Shown here: positions 1-8,813 of the stretch, piece by piece
How positions within the stretch are numbered: the stretch's first letter is position 1
How the letters are laid out: the number at the start of each line of letters is the position of its first letter
Assembly (NCBI RefSeq): GCF_000316605.1
Contig: NC_019683.1
Location: forward strand, 914,036-978,035
DNA from: [Leptolyngbya] sp. PCC 7376
GTDB taxonomy: Bacteria; Cyanobacteriota; Cyanobacteriia; Cyanobacteriales; MRBY01
Length of the DNA: 64,000 nt
Direction: 5' to 3'
Notes under the pieces: generated by a model
Databases searched by the model: none
What the model was told of the DNA's origin: nothing
What the model saw: the letters and a program-made list of their open reading frames with translations, nothing else
Made by a program: the position numbers and the translations under genes

Positions 1-1673
1 GGCGATCGCTCTCTTTCGGTTTCGCACTCATCATGGCTTGTGTGCTGACTATTCTGTCTCACAGTCCAGCACTGGCAAATTTTGGTGTATTCAATGTTTT
101 GCTACCAGAGTCTGACCTCGCCAATGTTTTGCCGAATGATGGCACAGAATTGGTAATTGAACGGTGTGTGTATCTTGATGGTCGCTGTGTGTTTAAAGTG
201 GCAGCACCACGCTCTGAGCTGGATACTCGCCTCAACTACATTCAAAAGCAACTGAATCGAGTCAAGCGACTTTACCGAGAAGGAGCAGAGAGCAATTTGG
301 TCGTGCGTCAAAATGTGGAGGGCAATTTCAATAATATTGTTATCGATATTAACGGTGAATCGTTGCGACTAATGACGGTTACTCGTTGGGATGCGAAGTT
401 ACAAGGGGATACCATTCCAGACCGAACCACCCAAATTATTGATCAGGTAGAAGCCAGTTTAGGTCGTAGTCGCGATGAAAGGCTTCCTACTTTTCTCAAA
501 CGCCAGGGAATTTTAGCTGCTGGCGTTTTCGGGGTGGTGATCGTCTTAAATTTGGTTGGACGAGCTTGGTACAACAAATTAGAGAAACGCCGAAAACATG
601 AGGAAGCCTTCCCTCAAAATAAAAACCTCATTTCAACCCAACTCACTCTGCGCCAATTCCATAATGTCCAAGAGGTGCAATACCGTCTCTGCCAACTCCT
701 CCAGTGGGGGGCGATCGCCACAGCCCTTTTTATTAACATTGGCCTCTTTCCTCAAACTCGTATTGCTCAAGTTTGGCTGCTGAGGATTTTTCAGTATCCG
801 CTCATTATTGCGTTCATCACCATTGCGGCCTATCTCGCCATCCGCATTAGCTATGCCCTCATCGCCAAGGCCAATCAATTTTTTACAGCTGGTGCCCTCG
901 ATGCCTTTGCTTTCATCACCCAGGAGTCAAATCAACGGCTACAACTCCGGGTCAATACCTTTTCACAAGTGGCACGCAGTATCGTCACATTTATTATTTT
1001 GGCGATCGCCCTGCTGGTCTTTTTCTGGATTTTACACATAGATATTGCCCCAATCCTCGCAGGTGCTGGGATTATCGGTATCGTCATTTCCTTCGCGGCT
1101 CAGAATTTACTCAAAGACATCATCAACGGCTTTTGCATTATTTTCGAAGACCAATATGCTGTCGGTGATGTGATTAATGTTGGTGAGGTAGCGGGGTTTG
1201 TGGAACAAGTAAATCTACGCATTACCCAACTCCGCGATGAAGAGGGTCGTCTAATCACTATTCCCAACAGCGAAGTCCGTATTGTCGCCAACCTCACTAA
1301 CGAATGGTCACGAGCTAGCCTCAATATCCCAGTTGCCTACCAAACCGATGTCGATCAAGCCCTCAAAGTCATCAATAAAACAGCTTGGGAAATGCGTGAA
1401 GATAAATTTTGGAGCACATTAATCCTTGAAGACCCACTGCTTTTAGGTGTAGATAACTTTAATGAGCGAGGCATGGTCATCAAATTATGGATTAAAACCC
1501 TACCACTCAAACAATGGGATGTTGCCCGCGAATATCGCCGTCGTTTAAAGTACGCCTTTGAAGCTGTCGATATTCAGATGCCAACCATTCAAAATGAAAT
1601 CTGGCTGAAGCAAATGCCCAATAATAAGAGTGGCGATAGCTCAGAACAACTCAACATCTTTCAGAAAAAATAA
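1..1673 (+). CDS. MscS-family mechanosensitive channel, 5' end cut by window
   Basis: Inner-membrane channel that releases solutes on hypo-osmotic shock. The reading frame is open back to the first base, and the residues before the ATG at 33 continue straight into a hydrophobic stretch ending SHSPALA, which looks like the end of a signal peptide. The true start is therefore upstream of the window and the ATG at 33 is probably internal. After an exported N-terminal part of about 150 residues come several membrane segments (roughly residues 165-345 counted from position 33), then the MscS pore helix and beta-domain signature: a glycine/alanine-rich helix (AGAGIIGIVISFAAQ), a following FEDQYAVGDVI and RDEEGRLITIPNSEV. 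This is longer than E. coli MscS (286 aa), as in the larger MscS-like proteins with a periplasmic domain. It converges on the giant repeat-protein gene 36 bp away. Family assignment is firm; ion preference and trigger cannot be read. Confidence 0.9.
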   Translation, partial: RSLSFGFALIMACVLTILSHSPALANFGVFNVLLPESDLANVLPNDGTELVIERCVYLDGRCVFKVAAPRSELDTRLNYIQKQLNRVKRLYREGAESNLVVRQNVEGNFNNIVIDINGESLRLMTVTRWDAKLQGDTIPDRTTQIIDQVEASLGRSRDERLPTFLKRQGILAAGVFGVVIVLNLVGRAWYNKLEKRRKHEEAFPQNKNLISTQLTLRQFHNVQEVQYRLCQLLQWGAIATALFINIGLFPQTRIAQVWLLRIFQYPLIIAFITIAAYLAIRISYALIAKANQFFTAGALDAFAFITQESNQRLQLRVNTFSQVARSIVTFIILAIALLVFFWILHIDIAPILAGAGIIGIVISFAAQNLLKDIINGFCIIFEDQYAVGDVINVGEVAGFVEQVNLRITQLRDEEGRLITIPNSEVRIVANLTNEWSRASLNIPVAYQTDVDQALKVINKTAWEMREDKFWSTLILEDPLLLGVDNFNERGMVIKLWIKTLPLKQWDVAREYRRRLKYAFEAVDIQMPTIQNEIWLKQMPNNKSGDSSEQLNIFQKK

Positions 1674-1709
1674 CGTTGAGACAATCCTGAGGTAGTTAGT
1701 CGCTGAAAC

Positions 1710-4700
1710 TTATTCAGTAGTTACCCGGAAGCGAATAAAGCCGTATGAGTTTGGTGGCGTTCCAGGCGCGGTAGCACCATCAATCTGACTAGGTGTCGTC
1801 GTCGAATCGACAATTTGGATGACGACAGCACCAGTAGTATTTGTTGATCCAGAGTCCACATTAGTTGAGCCACGTTGACACAATGTTGAAGGAACAGGCG
1901 CAATACCTGGCGGGTAAAATGACCCGCGATCACCATCTAGATAGCTATCAGACAAACCACTCGTTGCATTCAGCAAAGTCCCTGCCTCCGGTGAAGTTGG
2001 ACTGCCGATGGGGTCAGTATTATCGAGAAAAAGTTCCATACTGCTCGGTACATAGCTCATGTTGTCTGGAACAACATCACAAAGTCTCACTGACTCAGCT
2101 GACGCATCACCGCTATTGAGAAAGTAGATTGTATATTCCACTTCATCACCAGGTTGGATTTCGCCCGCATCTAACGCGCCAGACAGATAAGTATTATCTG
2201 GATCTGGCCAGTTAGGATCATTGTCCTCGGCGGCTCTTGCCAAGATAGTGGGCTCTGTCTCTCCCGGAGCAGCAACAAAATCGTTAAACACAAATGTGTC
2301 TTGACCACCTGGGCGATCGCCAGTTCCTAAAATTGCCCCACCACGTCGTACTGCACTGATTCGCTTCACAAGAATCAACTCTGCATCTGTCGAGACAGTG
2401 GTCGTAACAATGAGATCATCCGTTGCTGGAGTGTTGTTACTTCCGACATCTGTAACGAGCTCTCCGACTGGAATCACGTTAGTTTTAGTACCCTCTGTTG
2501 CAGCCGTTACATCAACAGTAATCGTACAACTACCATTTGGAATAATGGCGCCAGTAGCATAGGTCACCATATTAGACCCTGCTACTGCCGTTACAGAACT
2601 CGTCGTACAAGTCCCGCCAATATTCGGAGTCCCAGCAATCACGACATCATCTGGCAAAGTATCAATCAAATCAGATGTGAGTGTTTGAGGATCAGCATTG
2701 ACATTACTAAGAGTTATGGTCAACACCGAGGTTCCGTTCGGAGCAATGCTATTGGGACTAAATGACTTGGCAATGGAGGGTGGAGTCCGAACTAATAAAT
2801 CATCAGTAGCAGGATCTGGATTGTTGCCAGCAGTGGTCTGTAAATCACCCGCCGGAATTGTATTTGTATAACTACCGCTCACTGTAGATGTCACATCCAC
2901 TGAGATTGTACAGCCTCCATTAGGAATGGCCGCACCATTCGCATAAGTGACAGTGCCACCTCCTGCTGTCGCCGTGATATCCCCATTAGTGCAGGTTCCT
3001 CCAATATTCGGAGTCGATGCAATGGCAACATTTGTCGGCAGAGTATCTGTAAGAGTACTAGTTAAAGTAATAGGATTTGTGTTCGTATTTCCGAGGTTTA
3101 AAGTGAGTGTTGAAGTACCACCAGGGTTAATAACATCCGGAGAGAAAGCTTTGGTAATAGATGGGCGCTGCGCCGCAACTAACGTGTCACTAACCGCTAC
3201 TGGGTTCGATGCCCCTTCTGCTGTGGTAATTGAGCCTGCTGGTATTTGGTTTTCATAACTACCAGGGTTAGTGACCACAACATCGGCTGAGAATTGACAA
3301 GTAGACTCTGTACCTAAGCTCGCCCCAGTCAACTCTAGCTGATCGGGATCAGCCGCTGTATTGGGATTAACTGTTCCACCACAATCATTCGCAATATTTG
3401 GAGTAGCAGCAAGATCAACACCCACAGGCATCACATCAGTCAGGTCAAGATCGGTCAATGCTTGGGTGTCATTACCGTTAATCACAGTGATTGTTAAGCG
3501 AGAAGTTCCACCAGGTTCGACGATATTTGGCGTGAATTCTTTAGCGACACCAACACCAGGAGAATTCGCCAAACTAGCCGTTGCTGGTGTGGTGTTTGTC
3601 GCACCTTGGAATGTTGAGGCTCCTGCAACCGGAATTGTATTAATTAAGGTCGCGTTTACTGTCGAGGTTACGTCCAAGGTAACGATACAGCTACTGTTGG
3701 CTGGAAGTGTTGCTCCAGAGAGACTAAAAGATCCATCTCCAGAATTTGCAGAAATAACACCATCAGTACAGGTTGTAGATGCATTGGGTGGCGCAAAAAC
3801 TTGCATACCTGTTGGCATATTATCGACAAACGAAACATCAAGATATTCTTCTGATGGAGAAGGGTTAAATAGCTGAACTGTAAGTTCTGATGCGGTTCCT
3901 GCTGTCACACTTAAGGGGTTAAAGCTTTTAGCAACAGTCAAGGTCAAAGGAGAAAATTCTAAAGTGGCTGTTGCTTCTTCAAGGTTGGAGATTCCTTCGG
4001 CAGTCGTCATAGAATCAGCAGGAATCGTATTCACATAGTTTCCACTACTTTCAGTACTAGTTACATCTACCTCTAAAGTACATATACCTGGTACAGCACC
4101 GACTTGGGCTGGTATTGTTCCTCCCGTAAGACTAAGGCTGGTTCCACCGGCCGTTGCACTTGCTACTCCGCCACAGGTTGTACTAGCATTTGGCGGATTA
4201 GCAACGGCGATCGCCGTCGTATCTGGCGGGAAATTATCAGTCAAATTGACATCTGTAAGGCTAAAAGCTTGATTATTAGTAAAAGTCACCCGTAGGCGGC
4301 TACGACCTCCCGGAGCAATTATGCTTGGCGTGAATTCTTTCGCAAGATTAATGCCTATAACATTTAAAGTATCGCTAGCGGGACTTGTATTAGTAGAACC
4401 TTCATTCGTCGTAATTGCCCCAATTGGAACTTCATTGAAATAGCTGCCATTAGTGTCAGATACGACATTGGCTTGGATATTACATCGTTGACCACTAAGA
4501 ATTTCCACACCACTCGCTGCAAGAGTATTGCTACCCGGAACTGCTGTAATTGTTAGAGGAGCTCCGGTGTCATCACGACAATTACTGTTAGTGGTAATGT
4601 TAGCAGGATTATCAATGACTAAGCCTGCAGGCAAAGTATCTGTCACGCTTAGATCCGTAACATTCGAATCAGGCCGAATTCGCAGTCTGAATCGAGAACG

Positions 4701-6752
4701 TTCATTGATATTGACTGGATCATCACGGAACTGTTTCTCTAATTCAATAGATGCAACATCATTAACTTCTAGATCCCTTCGAGCACGGAATCTATTACTG
4801 ATCCCGCCATCTGCAGTGACATCTCCTGGGTCAATATCATTCCTATTGGTTCCAGCTGTAGCACCAGTAGCGACAACATCGACAGTCACAGTACAGCTAC
4901 TATTCGCCGGAATCGTACCACCACTCAAACTAACTTGGTTACTCCCAGCTATTGCTGTTGGTGTACCTCCACAAGTGGTACTTAGATTTGGAGTAGCCGC
5001 AATTTCAAGTGGCGGAGAATTATCAGTGAAAACATCTGTGAATTGAACATTTGTCAAAGATGAATCAATTGTGTTTTCGAGGGTGATTGTCAGAGTCGTC
5101 GGGACATTGAGATTCGCTACGTTGCCATTAGCATAGTTTTTCCCAACGATAATTTCTGCAGCTCGCAAATTATCACTAGCTTGATTGCTGTTCGTGACAC
5201 CTTGAGTTGAGCTGAGTGAACCAATAGGAATTATATTTGGTAAAACACCTCCTGCAGTTGCGGTTACATCAACTTCAATACGACAAGTTCTCCCTGCAGG
5301 GATCGTCACTCCTTGAATCCCGAAAAAAGTATCTCCAGCAGCTGGGTTCCCTGGAGTACCTGAAGCATCATCGACAAAACCGCCTATGGCACAATCACCA
5401 TTCGTTTCGATGAATGCGTTAGGAGGATCAGCAACAATAATATTTGGGTCGGTAAATATATCAATCAGCTCAACCCCTTGCAAATCAACAAGATCAGACT
5501 CATTCGAAATATTAATTCTGAGAACAGCGGGATCCCCAATACCAATGGGATCATTCCGAAATTCTTTCTCTATTGTTGGAGCCGTAATACTGTTTTGAAC
5601 ATTTAGATCTGCCGTTGCGGGACTTGCATTACTGACTCCTTGCCTCGTATTAATGCTACCAGCAGCCAAAGTATTGGTGAAGCTTCCAGTAGTGCTAGAA
5701 ACAACAGGAACACTAAAAGTACAAGTAGCTCTGCCTGGAATAGTGACATTAGATAAAGTCACAGAAGTCGAGGTCTGTGAGATTGACCCTCCAACACATG
5801 TAGCATCATCTTTTGTTGCTGGTCCGTTTGTTGTCACACCAGCTGGCAAATCATCTGTGAGATTTACTTCTGTCAGGTCGACAGTACTGTTATTCGCGAT
5901 AACAACTTGCAAAGTCGACTCATTAACAGCTCCAGGAGTACCGTTATTGACAAAAATAGTGCTTGGGCTAAAAGATTTCGATAAACTCGGGTCATCAACA
6001 GGGTTCACTGTCAAACCAACAGAACCTGCCGCAGAATTCGTTTCTCCTTCAGCAGTCGTTAAAGCATTTGCAGGAATAACTAAGTTACTTGTGCCCTGCA
6101 TCGTTGTTGTAATACTGACTCTGAACGTACAGGTTCCATCAGTACTTCCTACACGGGGAGGTACCGTGCCACCCTCTAAGTCAAAGACTGACTGTCCAAT
6201 TGTTGCATTCACAATCCCAGATCCACAGTCAGTCATCGCATTTGTTGGGTTTGCGATGTCCATCCCTGAAGGAAGGTTAACTGTCAAATCTGCATTTGTA
6301 AGCTGAAAGGTCTCCGCATTAAAAATCTGGACAATGGCTGTCGAAACACCACCAGGGTCAATACTAGGCGGATCAAACGCAGGTACAACGTTAACGATCG
6401 CCCGGGCAGGAGAGATAAAGACAACGAAGTTTAAGAATAGGAAGAAGATCGCAGAGACAACCCCTAGAATCCTAAATCTCCAACGCCTCACCCATCGCGT
6501 CACATTCGGGAAATCCGTATTTCTATCCCACCAGCGTTGTTGACGTGCTTTCCCTCGCTGAAAGCTAATCTGACTCCGTCGCTGCAATACTCCCAAGATT
6601 GGCAGCTTAGAAGCTGGCTGCTCTGGGTCACGCCAAGACTTTGGTAAGAGCCAGTCCATTACGCCGTAGAACAAGCCAAGCCAAGCTTGCCAGATTAAGG
6701 CGGGGAATCGCTGGAAAAAGTTTTGGTGGCGTTGGGGTTTCTTAGAAGCCAT
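1710..6752 (-). CDS. Giant exported protein with ten DUF7933-like beta-sandwich repeats and a C-terminal DUF11 domain
   Basis: 1680 aa, function unknown. Residues 1-93 are basic and rich in W, R and Q; residues 94-115 form one hydrophobic helix ending in SPARA, so the protein is either cleaved near 118 or anchored there. About ten tandem units of 120-140 residues follow. Each has the pattern K.FSP..I.PGGTS.L.I.L.N, then LTDTLP, a Cys in TPNIGGTC or TTCGG, a second Cys in IPNGGCTISVDVTS, and NTIPAG..TT.G..N. These match my recollection of the 'conserved repeat domain'/DUF7933 class. The last 230 residues resemble DUF11 (GDEVEYTIYFLNSGDASAESV). Two cysteines per unit suggest a disulfide in each repeat (inference). 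It is the last gene of the minus-strand surface cluster, 299 bp after the beta-helix gene. A stalk or fibre on the cell surface is plausible. The start at 6752 has a weak ribosome-binding site. Confidence 0.85.
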   Translation of the reverse strand: MASKKPQRHQNFFQRFPALIWQAWLGLFYGVMDWLLPKSWRDPEQPASKLPILGVLQRRSQISFQRGKARQQRWWDRNTDFPNVTRWVRRWRFRILGVVSAIFFLFLNFVVFISPARAIVNVVPAFDPPSIDPGGVSTAIVQIFNAETFQLTNADLTVNLPSGMDIANPTNAMTDCGSGIVNATIGQSVFDLEGGTVPPRVGSTDGTCTFRVSITTTMQGTSNLVIPANALTTAEGETNSAAGSVGLTVNPVDDPSLSKSFSPSTIFVNNGTPGAVNESTLQVVIANNSTVDLTEVNLTDDLPAGVTTNGPATKDDATCVGGSISQTSTSVTLSNVTIPGRATCTFSVPVVSSTTGSFTNTLAAGSINTRQGVSNASPATADLNVQNSITAPTIEKEFRNDPIGIGDPAVLRINISNESDLVDLQGVELIDIFTDPNIIVADPPNAFIETNGDCAIGGFVDDASGTPGNPAAGDTFFGIQGVTIPAGRTCRIEVDVTATAGGVLPNIIPIGSLSSTQGVTNSNQASDNLRAAEIIVGKNYANGNVANLNVPTTLTITLENTIDSSLTNVQFTDVFTDNSPPLEIAATPNLSTTCGGTPTAIAGSNQVSLSGGTIPANSSCTVTVDVVATGATAGTNRNDIDPGDVTADGGISNRFRARRDLEVNDVASIELEKQFRDDPVNINERSRFRLRIRPDSNVTDLSVTDTLPAGLVIDNPANITTNSNCRDDTGAPLTITAVPGSNTLAASGVEILSGQRCNIQANVVSDTNGSYFNEVPIGAITTNEGSTNTSPASDTLNVIGINLAKEFTPSIIAPGGRSRLRVTFTNNQAFSLTDVNLTDNFPPDTTAIAVANPPNASTTCGGVASATAGGTSLSLTGGTIPAQVGAVPGICTLEVDVTSTESSGNYVNTIPADSMTTAEGISNLEEATATLEFSPLTLTVAKSFNPLSVTAGTASELTVQLFNPSPSEEYLDVSFVDNMPTGMQVFAPPNASTTCTDGVISANSGDGSFSLSGATLPANSSCIVTLDVTSTVNATLINTIPVAGASTFQGATNTTPATASLANSPGVGVAKEFTPNIVEPGGTSRLTITVINGNDTQALTDLDLTDVMPVGVDLAATPNIANDCGGTVNPNTAADPDQLELTGASLGTESTCQFSADVVVTNPGSYENQIPAGSITTAEGASNPVAVSDTLVAAQRPSITKAFSPDVINPGGTSTLTLNLGNTNTNPITLTSTLTDTLPTNVAIASTPNIGGTCTNGDITATAGGGTVTYANGAAIPNGGCTISVDVTSTVSGSYTNTIPAGDLQTTAGNNPDPATDDLLVRTPPSIAKSFSPNSIAPNGTSVLTITLSNVNADPQTLTSDLIDTLPDDVVIAGTPNIGGTCTTSSVTAVAGSNMVTYATGAIIPNGSCTITVDVTAATEGTKTNVIPVGELVTDVGSNNTPATDDLIVTTTVSTDAELILVKRISAVRRGGAILGTGDRPGGQDTFVFNDFVAAPGETEPTILARAAEDNDPNWPDPDNTYLSGALDAGEIQPGDEVEYTIYFLNSGDASAESVRLCDVVPDNMSYVPSSMELFLDNTDPIGSPTSPEAGTLLNATSGLSDSYLDGDRGSFYPPGIAPVPSTLCQRGSTNVDSGSTNTTGAVVIQIVDSTTTPSQIDGATAPGTPPNSYGFIRFRVTTE

Positions 6753-7051
6753 TGAAGATCAAATCAGACGACGTATAAATTACTGAGTCGGAACGCAAGG
6801 TCAGGGCTAGGAAATTAGTCAAAAACCGTCGTTCTATGTAGCGCTTTGGTTTTGCAGCTGAACTAATCAGTTACAGGATAAATCCTTAGAGTTATGTCTA
6901 TGGTATCTCCCAAATATTGGACGATAAGAAAAAGGTTTTTATGGAAGGATTCGCGTTTTGGGTCATTGGAGAAGAAAACATTGCTTTTTAAAAAATATTG
7001 GGGTGTTGGGAAATGCGTCGAGGAGGAAGAAATTCTTAGAGAAAAATGGTT
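6753..7051. other. Intergenic, 299 bp, no gene seen
   Basis: Gap between the beta-helix gene and the giant repeat gene, both transcribed leftwards. No open frame with a ribosome-binding site and no tRNA-like fold was found. It could hold a separate promoter for the giant gene, but I see no clear -10/-35 pair. Confidence 0.5.
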
Positions 7052-8752
7052 TTAGCTACGACATCGTTCTGGTATCTCTGGCAATACAGTAGCGTCAAAT
7101 TGTTGTTCAACGGGTGATTGGAAAGATTGGATCATCGTATTCCGCGCGGGCTCTGATGTTCCATATTCAGGCATATAGGCGATCGCACTATAAACAGTCC
7201 CTAATTCAAAGTCATTAAATTCGAAACTAAAGCGACCTTCTTCATCAGCTGTGGTTTGGGTGATTTTAGTGTTGAGAGTACCACTCTTAAGGTTTGGCTC
7301 TTGGACTTGGTAAAGCACAATCTCCGCACTAGGGTCAGCAACGCCATCGAAAAAAACTTTGCCATTAATAGGATAGAAGGCTTCGCTCAAAAATTCTGGG
7401 GAATTAATCGCACCATTCGCCGTGTCTTCGCGGCGGTTCAGGGAATCACGGGAGGGGTTCTTGCCATCTGCAACCTGGAGTTCTTGGCGACCGACAGACT
7501 GACGGGTAATGAGATCAATACTTAAACCTTTAAGGCGAGCAAATTGATTATCGACGATTTCGTTGCGATAACTTTCACTATAGGCGGCGATCGCCACACC
7601 AGAGCCATTTTGATCAGTGATAAGGTTATTACTAATGAGATGGTCATTACCAGACAAGAAAATAGCGGCCCGCGAGACATCGAGGCCATTATTAACAATG
7701 CGATTGTTCATCACATTAGTCTGACCTTCAGTGCGATAGAAATAAATACCACTGCCGCCATTCCGACAGATCAGATTATTGTCGACAATAGTATCTGTGA
7801 CATTGCCACCAAAGCGAATTCCATCGGGCATCCCAGCTAAACCATTACCAATAATTTCGTTATCAATAATGGTTGTATTTGTAGCCTCAGTCCCCGTGAC
7901 TAAGCCACTGGCATCATGACCAATAATTCGATTATTCGTAACTGCGGCGTTCGCGGCATCATGGAGCCAAATGCCAAATGCAGAACGTAAATCGGATATT
8001 TTGCCATCTGGCATAATACCTAGCCAATTTGATGTAAGTGTGACATTTTGAGGGATAGTGGTTTCATACTCATCAGGTAGTGTCACTAGATCATCGGGAT
8101 GAGGCAAGAGATGAACTTTCCCCACCCAAAGTCCTGCACTAATCGTATTGAAGACAAGGTCAGGAAATAACGGATTAAAACCATAAATGCTCAATCCATG
8201 CACTGTCACATCATCTGCTGCAATGGCTAAGCCCCGTGGGACAATACTTTCAATCGCGGGAGAAAGACTAATTATAGGTCGGACAAACTCGCCAGTTTCT
8301 GGGTCAAATTGGGCTTGACTGAACCCATCAATCTCGACACGATGGGTACGAATCGGTGGTAATAAACTGGTTAGCTCAATCTTGGTTTGTTCAGGAGGAA
8401 GGTCAAACTGCACAACATGACCTTCCTCTCCTACTAGCGTTTCGATCTGCGTTTTCTCAGAATCACTAAGGACATGAATTTCGGCTTTTTCTTCTTCGGT
8501 TAGCTCATCATAGTTTGCGGGGAATTCCCATAGGATATCCTCATTCAAAAAGGCGATCGCCTCCCGTAGATTTAGCCCTTCATCTGGAACGATTTCGTCC
8601 AGTAGCGAAGAGTTAACTGTGACTTGGTAGTAAAGCTGAGGCGTCTCAATATCGACATCATTCGCTAAGACCTGCGGCGATCGCCCTATCGAACTAGCCA
8701 AAACTAGAGAGCTGAGAAGAAATAAGTTGCGGTATGAAGTAGAGCCAATCAC
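7052..8752 (-). CDS. Exported right-handed parallel beta-helix protein
   Basis: 566 aa. The frame opens at GTG (8752), since no ATG lies between the upstream stop and the signal peptide. That signal peptide has a hydrophobic core LFLLSSLVLASS and ends near PQVLA. Residues about 170-420 are a ladder of N- and I-rich turns (NNRIIGHDASGLV, DNEIIGNGLAG, NNLICRNGGSGIYF, NNLITDQNGSGVAI), the pattern of PbH1/NosD-like pectate-lyase folds. A short Ig/CNA-B-like end follows (GKVFFDGVADPSAEIVLYQV ... DEEGRFSFEF). No catalytic set of a polysaccharide lyase could be picked out, so it may bind or organise surface glycan or protein rather than cut it. It lies 61 bp after the beta-barrel gene in the same direction and is likely co-transcribed. 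Confidence 0.8.
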   Translation of the reverse strand: MIGSTSYRNLFLLSSLVLASSIGRSPQVLANDVDIETPQLYYQVTVNSSLLDEIVPDEGLNLREAIAFLNEDILWEFPANYDELTEEEKAEIHVLSDSEKTQIETLVGEEGHVVQFDLPPEQTKIELTSLLPPIRTHRVEIDGFSQAQFDPETGEFVRPIISLSPAIESIVPRGLAIAADDVTVHGLSIYGFNPLFPDLVFNTISAGLWVGKVHLLPHPDDLVTLPDEYETTIPQNVTLTSNWLGIMPDGKISDLRSAFGIWLHDAANAAVTNNRIIGHDASGLVTGTEATNTTIIDNEIIGNGLAGMPDGIRFGGNVTDTIVDNNLICRNGGSGIYFYRTEGQTNVMNNRIVNNGLDVSRAAIFLSGNDHLISNNLITDQNGSGVAIAAYSESYRNEIVDNQFARLKGLSIDLITRQSVGRQELQVADGKNPSRDSLNRREDTANGAINSPEFLSEAFYPINGKVFFDGVADPSAEIVLYQVQEPNLKSGTLNTKITQTTADEEGRFSFEFNDFELGTVYSAIAYMPEYGTSEPARNTMIQSFQSPVEQQFDATVLPEIPERCRS

Positions 8753-8813
8753 GATTCTAAAATTCCAATTAATGGTCCGAGCAATAGAGAGATTTCATGT
8801 CACGACAAGGGAT

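Noticed and set aside
5653-6306. 217-aa plus-strand frame inside the giant repeat gene, and other long opposite-strand frames there
   Set aside because: They mirror the Thr/Val/Gly-rich repeat codons of the real gene and show no protein family signature.
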